From: Christiangramia sp. OXR-203
GTDB lineage: Bacteria; Bacteroidota; Bacteroidia; Flavobacteriales; Flavobacteriaceae
Length of the DNA: 64,000 nucleotides
Assembly (NCBI RefSeq): GCF_034372165.1
Contig: NZ_CP139698.1
Coordinates: forward strand, 2,046,001-2,110,000
Reading direction: 5' to 3'
Shown: positions 8,994 through 18,620 of the stretch, piece after piece
Numbering within the stretch: the first letter of the stretch is position 1
Layout of the letters: every line of letters starts with the position of its first letter
Notes under the pieces: model-generated
Seen by the model: only the letters and a program-made list of their open reading frames with translations
Told to the model about the DNA's origin: nothing
The model's database searches: none
Translations under genes and position numbers: made by a program

Positions 8994-9333
8994 GAATTTA
9001 TTATAGAATCAGTTGATTTTTTTTATCAAGCAGAATTTCCCGCTGAAATATTTTTCATAGGAACAGCTCAAATACCTTTAAAATACAAATATTGTGCAGG
9101 CCGATTGTGCGCCTACTAATGTTGATAGTGCAAAAAATAAAAAAATCTGGGTCTGGTCCATTATTATTTCGATGCTATGCCTGTACCGAATGATTTAGTT
9201 TTTTTGGAAAATCCAACCTAGAGATGGGACCACCTTACTACCAAACCGCCTGATTCACAGATAACAATGTTCTAGGGGACCGTGGTATTTAAGATAAATT
9301 CAAAAGAGGACAGATCTATTGGAATAAATTAGG
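8994..9333. other. Noncoding region between integrase remnant and MFS gene
   Basis: I see no convincing gene. A 27-codon minus-strand frame from ATG 9161 (MDQTQIFLFFALSTLVGAQS) resembles a bare signal peptide and may be the relic of a truncated exported protein. An attachment site could lie here because of the adjacent integrase remnant, but I found no duplicated core sequence. Confidence 0.35.
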
Positions 9334-10572
9334 TTATAAATCCAAATCTGTATCTCTTTGCCGGACACTGTTAAAAAAATATAATAATCCAATAGCAACC
9401 AAAATAATAATACCAGCAATAATAAATGGATAATAAAACCCTCCCACCACTAACCAAGTTCCTATAACCGGGCCCAAAATCTGGCCTATGCTATTGGTTG
9501 AGCTTTGAATAGAAATATTTCTACCCGTATTTTCTTGTGAGATTAATGAAACAGCGGACAACAGATTTGGCGTGACCATAGCACCACCAGCAGCAAACAC
9601 CACAATTAAACCGTACACAACAGATTCATTTTTGAAAAAAGGAAAGACAATTAATGAAATTCCTGAAATGAATAACCCAATGCCAATTTGCTTTTTCACA
9701 GATAGAATCTTTTCCCCATAACTGGCAAATACAGGCTGCAAAACAGCCATTATTGAACCACACAGCATAAAACCAATACCAACCTGATTGCTGTTAAACC
9801 CTAATTCGTCTTTACCGTAGATTGAAAAAACAGTTTCAAACAAGGTCACTACAAATTGGATAACAAATGACAAGGCCAATAGAATAAGGAAATATTGGCT
9901 GAACGAGAAGTGAAAACTGAATTTTTGAGTTGTAAATTTATGGATGCGAACTGAATTTTTTAACCATTTTACAACAATGACTAAAACAATAAAACCTAAT
10001 AATGCAGCAAATAGAAACGGCGTGGAAAATCTACCTAAATGTAGTTGACCAATTGCATACTCAAAATGAAGGTCTGATTGCGAAAGAAAGCCACCGATAA
10101 CGGGTCCAAAAATAACCCCTGAACTAATGGCTACACCAGACCAGGCCATTATCTTCGTTCTGCGTTTTTCTGAAGTAATATCACTTAAATATGCGTTGCT
10201 TACAGGAATAACTGATGAAGTAAATATGCCGCCAAAAATCCGAGCGATATATAGCATCGTTAGTGATGTTGCAAGCCCAGTTAGCAATTGCATTATTACA
10301 AAGCCAATCAAACCAATAATAATGACGGGTTTACGACCATATCTGTCAGATAACTTTCCCCAAACGACAACAAAAATTAATTGAAATAGTGGATAAATGC
10401 TGGTAAGCACCCCAATATGGAAGTTGATTAAATCGGTGTCGAGATTGTCTTTTAAAGCTAATCTTTCGGTATAGTAGGGAAGGGTTGGCAATAAAATACC
10501 ATAACCCAACATCACTACAAATAAACTCAACAGGATTAAAGATATCCTGTTGAGTTTTTCTTTTCTATCCAT
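9334..10572 (-). CDS. MFS efflux transporter (DHA1-like)
   Basis: This 412-residue protein has about twelve membrane segments, the MFS motif A between TM2 and TM3 (WGKLSDRYGRKP) and a drug-exporter-like ISSGVIFGPVIGG segment. These features place it among 12-TM H+-antiporters related to tetracycline and multidrug exporters. Its ATG directly follows the stop codon of the upstream copper ATPase, so the two are almost certainly co-translated. Export of a metal chelate or toxic organic compound is possible; the substrate cannot be read from the sequence. Confidence 0.85.
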   Translation of the reverse strand: MDRKEKLNRISLILLSLFVVMLGYGILLPTLPYYTERLALKDNLDTDLINFHIGVLTSIYPLFQLIFVVVWGKLSDRYGRKPVIIIGLIGFVIMQLLTGLATSLTMLYIARIFGGIFTSSVIPVSNAYLSDITSEKRRTKIMAWSGVAISSGVIFGPVIGGFLSQSDLHFEYAIGQLHLGRFSTPFLFAALLGFIVLVIVVKWLKNSVRIHKFTTQKFSFHFSFSQYFLILLALSFVIQFVVTLFETVFSIYGKDELGFNSNQVGIGFMLCGSIMAVLQPVFASYGEKILSVKKQIGIGLFISGISLIVFPFFKNESVVYGLIVVFAAGGAMVTPNLLSAVSLISQENTGRNISIQSSTNSIGQILGPVIGTWLVVGGFYYPFIIAGIIILVAIGLLYFFNSVRQRDTDLDL

Positions 10573-12675
10573 TTATTTTTTACCGATTTTTCGCTTCAAT
10601 AACTGCGCATTAATAGCCACTATAATTGTACTCAAACTCATAAATACCGCACCAACCGCAGGACCTAAAACAAAGCCTGAAGAATATAATACACCAGCTG
10701 CTAGAGGAATAGCCACGACATTGTATCCCGTAGCCCAAATCAAATTCTGAATCATTTTATTGTAGGTCGCTTTTCCAAATAAAATTAGGTTGGCAATATC
10801 TTGTGGATTACTGTTGACCAGAATAATATCGGCAGTTTCAGCTGCTACATCTGTACCTGAGCCTACTGCAATTCCTACATCGGCTTTTGCGAGCGCGGGC
10901 GCATCATTTACACCATCACCCGTCATAGCTACAAAATCACCTTTGTTCTGTAACTCTTCTACAATTTCAACTTTTTGATGTGGCAATACCTCGGCGTAGT
11001 AACCATCCAATCCAAGTTTTTCACTCACAGCTTTAGCGGTTTTTTCATTATCACCAGTTGCCATTAGAACTTTAATGTTATTCGTTTTAAATATTTTGAT
11101 TGCCTCGGCAGATTCTGGTCTTATTTCATCAGCAAGGGCGATGTAACCGGCCAATTTTCCATCAATTAAAACAAACACTACAGTTTCCGCTGCATCGCTG
11201 TAAGCATCTTCAGGAATAGTAATTTTCTCATCTCTTAGATAGCCTGGACTTACTACCTTAACTTGTTTGCCTTCCACATTTGCCTCTACACCTTTACCAG
11301 TAATAGCATTGAAGTTTTCTGGGCTAGGGATAGTAATATTATCTTCTTTTACTTTTTTGATAATACCAACTGCAATAGGGTGTTCTGAGCTTTGTTCCAA
11401 TGCACTTGAAAGTCTTAAAATTTCCTCTGTTGAATAAGTCTCGTTAACAGACTCAATTCGAGTGACACCAAAATCACCCTTGGTTAGTGTTCCTGTTTTA
11501 TCAAAAAGCAAAGCTGAAATTTTTCTGGACTCTTCAAAAGCTGTTCTATTTCGGATAAGCAATCCATTTTGAGCAGATACAGCGGTAGAAATAGCAACCA
11601 CAAGCGGAATGGCAAGCCCTAATGCGTGTGGACAAGCAATTACCATAACAGTAACCATTCTTTCTAAAGCATAGACAAATGGAAAGCCTAAAATCAGCCA
11701 TACTGCTAATGTTCCAAAACCAATAGCCAAAGCGATATAGGTTAGCCATTTTGCAGCCCTATCTGATAGGTTTTGCATCTTCGATTTGGTTTTTTGCGCT
11801 TCCTCGACCATCTTAATGACCTTGTTTAGATAGCTGTCTTTTCCAGTATGTTCAACTTTTACTTTTAAGGTGCTATTGCCATTTACAGAACCACCAATAA
11901 CCTTATCGTTTTCATCTTTTTTTACAGGTTTGGATTCGCCTGTAAGCATAGATTCATTTAGGTAACTTGAACCGTCTACTATAATCCCATCAGCGGGAAC
12001 TTTTTCACCTGGTTTTACCAAAATCACATCATCTTTTAGTAAATCTTCCAAAGGAATGTCTTCTATGGTGTCACCTTTTACCCTGTGCGCTTCCGCAGGC
12101 ATCATACTTACCAGTAACTGCAAGGCTTTTGATGCACCTAACACACTTTTCATTTCTATCCAATGACCAAGCAACATTATGGCTATAAGTGTTGATAGTT
12201 CCCAGAAAAAGTCTTCACCTCTTAAGCCAAATACAGTAGCTGTACTATAAAAATAAGCTACGGAAATTGCCATAGAAATCAAGGTCATCATTCCTGGTGC
12301 ACCTTTTTTGACTTCAGACCAAAACCCTTTTAAAAATGGCCAACCACCATAAAAATATACAACAGTGGAAAGTGCAAAAAGGATGTATGGATTTCCTGGA
12401 AGTAAAAATTCATAACCAAAAAATTCCTGAATCATTGGTGAGAAGAACAATATAGGGATGGTAAGCACGAGTGTTACCCAAAACCGTTTTCTAAAGTCTG
12501 CAATCATCATTTTATGATGGTCGTGACCCATTTGACCGTGACCCGGATTGTGACCCGAATGGTCCCCACCTTTGTGGTTCATTTTAGAATGGTCTTCTTT
12601 TTTGTGTTTCATCTTCGAATGGTCCATTTTAGAATGGTCCATTTCATCGTGATTGTGGTGTTCGTGATTTTCCAT
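10573..12675 (-). CDS. copB: CopB-type copper/silver P1B ATPase (CPH motif)
   Basis: This 700-residue P-type ATPase lacks an HMA domain but has a His/Met-rich N-terminus (about residues 1-60, repeated HSKMDHSKM and HKGGDHSGHNPGHG). The translocation motif is ACPHALGLAIP (about residue 347), diagnostic of the CopB/P1B-3 subgroup. Also visible are the TGES actuator loop, DKTGT phosphorylation site (about 391) and TGDGVNDAPAL hinge. It should export Cu(I), Ag(I) or Cu(II) from the cytoplasm. It is translationally coupled to the MFS gene at 9334. A CPC-type CopA is separately encoded at 56697. Confidence 0.95.
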   Translation of the reverse strand: MENHEHHNHDEMDHSKMDHSKMKHKKEDHSKMNHKGGDHSGHNPGHGQMGHDHHKMMIADFRKRFWVTLVLTIPILFFSPMIQEFFGYEFLLPGNPYILFALSTVVYFYGGWPFLKGFWSEVKKGAPGMMTLISMAISVAYFYSTATVFGLRGEDFFWELSTLIAIMLLGHWIEMKSVLGASKALQLLVSMMPAEAHRVKGDTIEDIPLEDLLKDDVILVKPGEKVPADGIIVDGSSYLNESMLTGESKPVKKDENDKVIGGSVNGNSTLKVKVEHTGKDSYLNKVIKMVEEAQKTKSKMQNLSDRAAKWLTYIALAIGFGTLAVWLILGFPFVYALERMVTVMVIACPHALGLAIPLVVAISTAVSAQNGLLIRNRTAFEESRKISALLFDKTGTLTKGDFGVTRIESVNETYSTEEILRLSSALEQSSEHPIAVGIIKKVKEDNITIPSPENFNAITGKGVEANVEGKQVKVVSPGYLRDEKITIPEDAYSDAAETVVFVLIDGKLAGYIALADEIRPESAEAIKIFKTNNIKVLMATGDNEKTAKAVSEKLGLDGYYAEVLPHQKVEIVEELQNKGDFVAMTGDGVNDAPALAKADVGIAVGSGTDVAAETADIILVNSNPQDIANLILFGKATYNKMIQNLIWATGYNVVAIPLAAGVLYSSGFVLGPAVGAVFMSLSTIIVAINAQLLKRKIGKK

Positions 12676-12693
12676 TATTGTCTTGTTTAAGTG

Positions 12694-12987
12694 TTATCGT
12701 AATTTTTTTCTCATAGCTTCCGAAATGTTTTCGGCATAGACGCCATAGGCATCTACCAAAAGTCCTTTAATCCCATTTTTTGATGAAATAGCATAAAGCA
12801 CACTGTTATCATCGGTACTGCTCATACCTTCAAAACGATGCATCTCGTCAACATTAAAATCTTCTGGGTGTATTTCAATTTTTAGTGAGGCACACTCCAA
12901 ACATTCTGGTTTTAGGTTAAAATCGTATGTATAACCTTTTCGCTGTAAATCGTTTATTGCTTCTGAAAGGGTGTCGTAATTGTTCAT
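12694..12987 (-). CDS. Small conserved Bacteroidota protein
   Basis: This 97-residue soluble protein contains CLECASLKIEIHPEDF and VLYAISSKNGIKGLLVDAYG. Similar short Bacteroidota proteins have, as I recall, been labelled phosphoribosylpyrophosphate synthetase in databases, but no PRPP-binding loop is visible and the real enzyme is at 13636, so I do not adopt that name. The C-terminal YAISS.KG.LVDAYG region looks like a small alpha/beta ligand-binding fold. It lies between CopB and an exported protein of unknown role. Confidence 0.65.
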   Translation of the reverse strand: MNNYDTLSEAINDLQRKGYTYDFNLKPECLECASLKIEIHPEDFNVDEMHRFEGMSSTDDNSVLYAISSKNGIKGLLVDAYGVYAENISEAMRKKLR

Positions 12988-12994
12988 TTTTATT

Positions 12995-13639
12995 TTATTT
13001 ATAAGTCATTGTAAAATAACTATTATCTTCTTCTGTAAATTTCTGAAAGGTCAATAAACCATTCCCGTTTAATTTTTCGTTAACGGTATAGTTGAGTTGC
13101 TTAATGCGAATGCCCCAAGCATAAGCCTTAATATTTATTTTTGAATTAATGTTGGTTTTGTTGTCCTTCAATGTTCGGTCGTAAATCTTTATGATGCTTT
13201 TTGAACCAAAAAAATCCAGCAGTCCTGAATCAAAAGTCATTTCCAATTCTATATCTTCAAGATTGTCCAAATCGTAGAGGTCTTTAAATTTTTTAGAGGT
13301 GGTATTAATTTCGGTCTCCTTTGATTTTGGGTTTGAAAAAGGAAAAGCCATTACCCTTATACTCGCTTCATCAGGTTTACAGCGATAGGTTGTGGTGTAT
13401 TTATCGGTCGATTTTTTGTCACGATCAAACAATTCCGTAACCACCTCAATTTCATAGTATCCATTTTTCTTTATTGTTTCACCAGCTTCAAAAGTTTGTT
13501 TGTTTAGAAAAGAGCCTTCTTCATCAAAATTTTCTCGAACAACAACTCTACCCGAAATCTGCCCAATAAGCATTTCAGTTTGTCCAGTCATTGTGATACT
13601 GAATAAAGTGATTAGTACTATGAAGCCTTGTTTTCTCAT
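12995..13639 (-). CDS. Exported protein of unknown function
   Basis: This 214-residue protein begins with a signal peptide (about residues 1-20, ending MTGQT). The mature part is rich in beta-strand-like alternation and charged residues, with no catalytic motif I recognise. Its ATG overlaps the stop of the PRPP synthetase gene by 4 bases, so it is translated with the nucleotide-metabolism genes despite being exported. Confidence 0.6.
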   Translation of the reverse strand: MRKQGFIVLITLFSITMTGQTEMLIGQISGRVVVRENFDEEGSFLNKQTFEAGETIKKNGYYEIEVVTELFDRDKKSTDKYTTTYRCKPDEASIRVMAFPFSNPKSKETEINTTSKKFKDLYDLDNLEDIELEMTFDSGLLDFFGSKSIIKIYDRTLKDNKTNINSKINIKAYAWGIRIKQLNYTVNEKLNGNGLLTFQKFTEEDNSYFTMTYK

Positions 13640-14529
13640 ATGTGATGCATTAATTTTTTTACCTCTTTCGCCATAATATCACTCAAATCTATTCCATTTG
13701 AAGAATGTGGGATGGTATTGCACGTCACTATTTTTTCCACTCCGGAATCCAATAAATCTTGATAGGCATTTCCTGAAAAAACGGCGTGAATACCGACGCA
13801 AATAGGTGGTTTCATTCCTGCCTTTTTAAGATGTTGTACGGTTTCAATCATTGTTCGGGCTGTGGAAATAATATCATCTACCAAAATGGGTGTAGCATCT
13901 TTATAGATATCCACATCGGGAACAGAGACTTCTACATCACGGTCACCGTGACGCACCTTTTGTAATACTGTAAATGGTGCTCCTGCATTTTTGGCGACTT
14001 CTGAAACCCATTGTTCACTTTCAGAATCGGGACCGATAAGTACTGGGTTTTCGATGTTTTCTTTTATCCATTCTGAAATGGCATCGGCAGCGTGAATCAC
14101 TTTATTTGGAATTTGATACACTTCTCCCAACGAACTAATTCTGTGCAAGTGAGGGTCAACCGTGGTAATGCTATCGGCAAAACCTGAAATCAATTTTCCA
14201 AAGAAACCAGAAGTTACCCCTTCGCCTTCATTAAATACTTTGTCCTGCCTCATATATGCCAAATAGGGCGCTACCAAACAGGTGCACATTGCCCCTAATG
14301 ATTTGGCAGTATGACTTAAAAAATAAAGGGGCAATAGTTTTTCGTCTGGTTCGTGCAAGGTGCATACCAGTACAACACATTTGTCTTTAACATCAGATAA
14401 GATACGTGTATAGGATTCCCCATCAGGGAATTTACGCAAAGTGGCTTTGCCCACTTCAGCATCCATTTTTGTAGCCATTAGTTCTGTGAGTTCTTCATTT
14501 CCGGGAAGACTGAATAATATTGTTTTCAT
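13636..14529 (-). CDS. prs: Ribose-phosphate pyrophosphokinase (PRPP synthetase)
   Basis: This 297-residue enzyme joins ribose 5-phosphate and ATP to give PRPP and AMP. It has the family's duplicated phosphoribosyltransferase-like fold: an N-terminal KFPDGESYTRI segment, VAPYLAYMRQDKVF, TVDPHLH (the VDxH motif) and the PRPP loop ILVDDIISTARTMIE. It is slightly shorter than the bacterial house-keeping Prs (about 315) and resembles archaeal or class III-like forms. It lies directly after the NMP/thymidine phosphorylase gene, suggesting linked nucleotide and ribose-phosphate turnover, possibly under stress. Confidence 0.9.
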   Translation of the reverse strand: MKTILFSLPGNEELTELMATKMDAEVGKATLRKFPDGESYTRILSDVKDKCVVLVCTLHEPDEKLLPLYFLSHTAKSLGAMCTCLVAPYLAYMRQDKVFNEGEGVTSGFFGKLISGFADSITTVDPHLHRISSLGEVYQIPNKVIHAADAISEWIKENIENPVLIGPDSESEQWVSEVAKNAGAPFTVLQKVRHGDRDVEVSVPDVDIYKDATPILVDDIISTARTMIETVQHLKKAGMKPPICVGIHAVFSGNAYQDLLDSGVEKIVTCNTIPHSSNGIDLSDIMAKEVKKLMHHI

Positions 14530-14539
14530 AGTATGTTCT

Positions 14540-16042
14540 TTAATTTATAGTTATGATGTCGTTATGGTTGTTTTCATATTCCAAGGCATAATTAAGTTCA
14601 CCTTTGGATTCAGCATATATGGTATAAAGCAGTTGGTTCTCTTCGATTTGTTCTCCCAAATGCACATTTAGAAGAATCCCTGCCGATTTAGATTGTGGTG
14701 CTCCAGAAAGCTTGGCCAGTTTTGCAATTTTACGGTTATCAATTCGTTGCAAAACGCCTGACTTTTCAGCTTTAATTTCAATTTTATAAGGTGCTAAAAC
14801 TGGTTTTGAAAATTGACCTTGCGCCTTACAAATGGCTACGAATTTTTCATATGCTTTTCCAGATTTGAGAATTTTATGTGCGGTTTCCTGTCCCTTTCCT
14901 TTTTCTACTTTTCCAGAAAGTTCTAATAGTTCAGTAGCTAAAAGCAATGCTCTTTCTGTTAAGTCTTTAGGTGCATCTTCCTCATTTTTCAAAACTTTTA
15001 ATATATCTATGGCTTCTAAAGTTGGACCGATACCCCTTCCAACAGGCTGCGTGCCATCCGTAACTACAACTTTTACATTCAACCCAACAGCAGTTCCAAC
15101 GGTTTCCATATGATTTTTTAGTTTTTCTCCCATTTCGGTACTGCGAACCTTGGCGGTTTCTCCCACGGGAATATCAATGACCACGTGAGTAGAACCAGCT
15201 GCTGCCTTTTTAGAGAGTACTGAAGCGATGAGCTGACCTTCGCTATCAATATCCAAGGCTTTTTCAATTTTAATGAGCACATCATCGGCAGGACTTAACT
15301 GCGCTGTACCGCCCCAAACAAAACATCCGCCTTCTTTTTCTACTACGGTCTTTATTTCCTCGGAAGAGAGCGTAACATTGGTCAGTACTTCCATTGTATC
15401 TGCTGTGCCTGCTGGCGAAGTGATTGCCCGTGAGGATGTTTTTGGCATAGTAAGCCCATACGCGGCAACAATGGCAACTACCAATGGTGTTGTCCTATTG
15501 CCAGGCAATCCACCAATGCAATGTTTGTCGACCACGATATCCTTGTTCCAGTTCAGTTGCTTTCCGGAAGCAATCATTGCTTTCGTTAGGTCGGATATTT
15601 CATCAATATCCATTCGGTCGCCAGCACAGGCAGTAATAAATGCCGAAAGGTGGATGTTGGAATAATCGCCTTCCACGATATCGGTTATGATGTTGTTATA
15701 GGCCTTATAATCCAGTTTTTTGTTATAGATTTTTGCCCTGACGTGGCTTAACGATTCTATAGGTTCTAAATGGGAAACATACAATGTATCATTTTGGGAC
15801 ACATTGAGTTTTTTCGCAGCAGCATCTGATAGTCCGATTTCATTGTGCAACAAGATATCAGAATTCAAAACATTAAGACTTGCCACGATTGATGTACTTG
15901 CGTTGGATATTCTTATTCGGGTAAGTGCCTCAAACCCTTCTGAAATACAGACGTGGCAATCTTCGCGCATATACACTACATTTTCGTTTTGGGTATAGAT
16001 TCCGAGATGTTTATATTTTAATATGTTTGAGTGTGTGTCCAT
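14540..16042 (-). CDS. Thymidine/AMP phosphorylase family enzyme
   Basis: This 500-residue protein carries the pyrimidine-nucleoside phosphorylase core preceded by an extra N-terminal domain of about 90 residues. That architecture is shared by archaeal AMP phosphorylases and bacterial putative thymidine phosphorylases of about 500 residues. Visible motifs include DKHCIGGLPGNRTTPLVV (phosphate binding), TSSRAITSPAGTADTMEVL and DGTQPVGRGIGPTLEA. It probably cleaves a nucleoside or nucleotide with phosphate to free the base and a ribose phosphate. Which substrate it uses cannot be read here. The PRPP synthetase lies 10 bases downstream. Confidence 0.9.
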   Translation of the reverse strand: MDTHSNILKYKHLGIYTQNENVVYMREDCHVCISEGFEALTRIRISNASTSIVASLNVLNSDILLHNEIGLSDAAAKKLNVSQNDTLYVSHLEPIESLSHVRAKIYNKKLDYKAYNNIITDIVEGDYSNIHLSAFITACAGDRMDIDEISDLTKAMIASGKQLNWNKDIVVDKHCIGGLPGNRTTPLVVAIVAAYGLTMPKTSSRAITSPAGTADTMEVLTNVTLSSEEIKTVVEKEGGCFVWGGTAQLSPADDVLIKIEKALDIDSEGQLIASVLSKKAAAGSTHVVIDIPVGETAKVRSTEMGEKLKNHMETVGTAVGLNVKVVVTDGTQPVGRGIGPTLEAIDILKVLKNEEDAPKDLTERALLLATELLELSGKVEKGKGQETAHKILKSGKAYEKFVAICKAQGQFSKPVLAPYKIEIKAEKSGVLQRIDNRKIAKLAKLSGAPQSKSAGILLNVHLGEQIEENQLLYTIYAESKGELNYALEYENNHNDIITIN

Positions 16043-16070
16043 ATTTTATTGGTTGTTGTGATTTTTCGAT

Positions 16071-17447
16071 TTATTCTATTTCTTCGATGGTGTATAATTG
16101 CGGAATTTCTGCATCCCACCCATAGGTTTCCTTGATGCCTTTTTGCAATGCTTCTGCACTCTCTTTTTCACCGTGTACAATGAAAATACGTTCGGGTTTG
16201 TTTTTTATACTGTCCATCCAGTCCATAAGCTCTGCGTGGTCTGCGTGTGCCGAAAGCCCTTCAATTTCTGCAACTTCCATATGAAACGGCACCCATTTTC
16301 CGTACACTTTCAATTCCTTATCACCTTCCAATAATTTTCTTCCCCGAGTACCTTCGGCCTGATAACCCACAAAGAGCAAAGTGTTGTTTGAATTTTGTGC
16401 TTGGGTTTCGAGATAGTTGAGCATTCTTCCGCCAGTAAGCATTCCGCTTCCTGCAATCACAATTTTTGGTTTGTTATCGGTTCGTAATTCCATAGTTTCC
16501 CGATAACTGCTTACGACCGTAAAATGTGAACACATTTCATCACATTCATTCTCATCTAGTCTGTGCCAGTCCCTTGTGCGATGAAACAATTCCAATACAC
16601 TAGCGCCCATTGGGCTGTCCATTATCATTCGTACTTTTGGGATTTTCTTCTCTTTCAATAATTTCCAAAAAATCACCATCATCAGTTGGGCGCGTTCTAC
16701 TGAAAAACTTGGAACAAATAGGCTGCCACCTCTATTGATAGTGTCATTGACCAATTTTTCAATCTGCGGAAGTGCTTCTATTTCATCGGGATGAAACCTT
16801 CCACCATAAGTGGATTCAATGAAAAGCACATCCGCTTTTTTTGGTTTAAGGGGTGGATAGAGCAATAAATCATTGGTTCTACCAATGTCTCCTGAAAAGA
16901 CAAAACGTTTTCCGTGCACATCCAACTCAATATAGGTTGCACCAAGAATATGTCCGTTGTATTGGAAGCGAGCCCTAATACCATCAAATAACGGAATCCA
17001 TTGTGATTGTGGAATTCCTTTAAAGTGTGGGATAGTTTTTTCTACATCCTTTAAATCGTATAATGGTTCTGCGGGACTGTGTTTGGAATAGCCTTCCTTA
17101 TTGGCACGTTCGGCTTCTTGCTCCTGTATTTTTGCACTATCATTCAAAATGATTTTTGCAATGTCCAAAGTAGGATTCGTACCATAAATGGGACCATTGA
17201 AGCCTTGTTTTACCAATCTGGGTAAATAACCTGTATGGTCCATATGACCGTGGGTAAGCAAAACAGCATCAATATCACCTACATTAACAGGTGGGTACTC
17301 CCAGTTTTTAAGGCGTAATTCCTTTAACCCTTGGAAGAGGCCACAGTCTATAAGTATCTTTCTATCTCCTGTATCCACCAAATATTTTGAGCCAGTCACG
17401 GTGCCTGCCGCCCCCAAAAAGTGGATGTTTAATCTATTATTTTTCAT
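16071..17447 (-). CDS. MBL-fold beta-CASP ribonuclease-like protein
   Basis: The protein is about 458 residues from the chosen ATG at 17447 (MKNNRLNIHFLGAAGTVTGS); an upstream in-frame ATG at 17477 would overlap the preceding gene. The metallo-beta-lactamase zinc motif THGHMDHTG is near residue 77, followed by FSGDIGR and FIESTYGGR. The beta-CASP part has ERAQLMMVIFW, AGSGMLTGGRML and SAHADHAEL (final His box), then FIVHGE. This is the CPSF73/YSH1-like RNA-processing exo/endonuclease group. It lies in the stress cluster between a nucleotide phosphorylase and an ATP-cone nuclease. Confidence 0.9.
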   Translation of the reverse strand: MKNNRLNIHFLGAAGTVTGSKYLVDTGDRKILIDCGLFQGLKELRLKNWEYPPVNVGDIDAVLLTHGHMDHTGYLPRLVKQGFNGPIYGTNPTLDIAKIILNDSAKIQEQEAERANKEGYSKHSPAEPLYDLKDVEKTIPHFKGIPQSQWIPLFDGIRARFQYNGHILGATYIELDVHGKRFVFSGDIGRTNDLLLYPPLKPKKADVLFIESTYGGRFHPDEIEALPQIEKLVNDTINRGGSLFVPSFSVERAQLMMVIFWKLLKEKKIPKVRMIMDSPMGASVLELFHRTRDWHRLDENECDEMCSHFTVVSSYRETMELRTDNKPKIVIAGSGMLTGGRMLNYLETQAQNSNNTLLFVGYQAEGTRGRKLLEGDKELKVYGKWVPFHMEVAEIEGLSAHADHAELMDWMDSIKNKPERIFIVHGEKESAEALQKGIKETYGWDAEIPQLYTIEEIE

Positions 17448-17461
17448 CTTTATATTATTTA

Positions 17462-17716
17462 TTAATGTCCACCACAACAGGAAGGCAGGTTTCCTTTATC
17501 CTGGGTCGATCTATATACCTGTACTATTTCATTATATAGATTGCGGGAATCTTGTTTTATAAGAAGCGCCAATTTTTTTATGGATTTTGGCTCGGAGTTT
17601 ACCATTTCCAATAATATTTCCAATGCTTCTTCAAGTATTTTCGGGTCATCTTCCAAGGCCTGGTAAAATGGCTCTAGATCTAGGTTGTTCTGTTCTTGCA
17701 ATTCTTCTGTTTTCAT
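17462..17716 (-). CDS. Small acidic helical protein with CCGGH C-terminus
   Basis: This 84-residue protein is predicted to be mostly helical (ALEDDPKILEEALEILLEMV) and ends PSCCGGH. The terminal Cys-Cys-Gly-Gly-His could bind a metal, but no family is recognised. It is encoded 14 bases before the beta-CASP gene and is likely co-transcribed with it. Confidence 0.55.
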   Translation of the reverse strand: MKTEELQEQNNLDLEPFYQALEDDPKILEEALEILLEMVNSEPKSIKKLALLIKQDSRNLYNEIVQVYRSTQDKGNLPSCCGGH

Positions 17717-17775
17717 CTGTATTGTTTTTTTTGTTATTAGTTGTCATTCCCGCTCGGGCAGGAAATCTTGTTATT

Positions 17776-18618
17776 TTAATGGGTTCTACATAGCTCCTTT
17801 GAATCTTCAAGGATTTTTTTTCGTCTTGGATTACTGATACCGATTTGTCCCAAAAAGCCTGGATTTTCGACCAGCTCTTTACAGAGCACGATTCCTTTAT
17901 TCAGTAATTGGACCTTCTCTGCTTTGGTTAGGCTCGTAAGGGCAGTTAATGGATGTAGGCCTGCTTTATCTATTCTATCTTTAAGTCCATTTCCCTGAGG
18001 ATAATCCCAACTTGTCAATAACAGCCCAACACAAGTACCATATTGAATGGCATCTGTCGTAAAACGGGTATTGGTATAAACCTCTCCTTGATGTAATTTG
18101 CTTTCGTGCCCTTTGTGATGTTCCCATTGTCTTTCCACGTCCAAAAACCGTGAATGGATATATAAAGGAATCTTTACGTTGCAAAACCTGCCTTGGTCAC
18201 TGTGGTATTTACATTCAATCATATAATGTTTATTGTCTTTCTGTGCAATCACATCTACTTCATGTTGTACGCAATTTCCCTGGACAATAACCCCAACCTC
18301 TGTCTTGTAGCCTTCAAATTTAAATAGCTTACCTACAAATTTTTCAAACGGAAATCCTGAAGGCCCCAATTCCATCAGGGCTTTTTTAAGCTTATATTTT
18401 GATGCGCTTACCCGTGACCTGCTTTTAAGCATTTTAAAAGCCAATTGATAGATTTTTTTGGTGGTCATCCCTTCTTCAATGAGCCCTTGTACCTCACGGG
18501 CTATCTCCTGAACATGATTTTCATCTGCTTTTGAGCGCCGTAGGGAGTTGATGAGCTTATTTATATCAAAAACCTGATACTCACCTGAATATTTTTTTAT
18601 CAGAACTGATTTATTCAT
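17776..18618 (-). CDS. ATP-cone plus restriction-endonuclease-like fusion
   Basis: This 280-residue protein combines an N-terminal ATP-cone (about residues 3-95, KKYSGEYQVFDINKLINSL onward), as found on ribonucleotide reductases and NrdR, with a PD-(D/E)xK nuclease-like domain. In that domain, HEVDVIAQKDNKHYMIECKYH (about residues 139-160) supplies D and ExK residues. An Mrr-like fold cleaving DNA or RNA is expected, with ATP or dATP as a likely allosteric ligand. It is flanked by the small CCGGH protein and a universal stress protein; the ATG is 3 bases after the USP stop. Confidence 0.85.
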   Translation of the reverse strand: MNKSVLIKKYSGEYQVFDINKLINSLRRSKADENHVQEIAREVQGLIEEGMTTKKIYQLAFKMLKSRSRVSASKYKLKKALMELGPSGFPFEKFVGKLFKFEGYKTEVGVIVQGNCVQHEVDVIAQKDNKHYMIECKYHSDQGRFCNVKIPLYIHSRFLDVERQWEHHKGHESKLHQGEVYTNTRFTTDAIQYGTCVGLLLTSWDYPQGNGLKDRIDKAGLHPLTALTSLTKAEKVQLLNKGIVLCKELVENPGFLGQIGISNPRRKKILEDSKELCRTH

Positions 18619-18620
18619 AA

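Noticed and set aside
9078-9161. 27-codon minus-strand frame resembling a signal peptide
   Set aside because: It has a hydrophobic N-terminus only, no homologue recognised and no mature domain; it may be a relic.
12694-12987. Naming the small 97-residue protein PRPP synthetase
   Set aside because: It has none of the PRPP-synthetase motifs, which are all in the gene at 13636.
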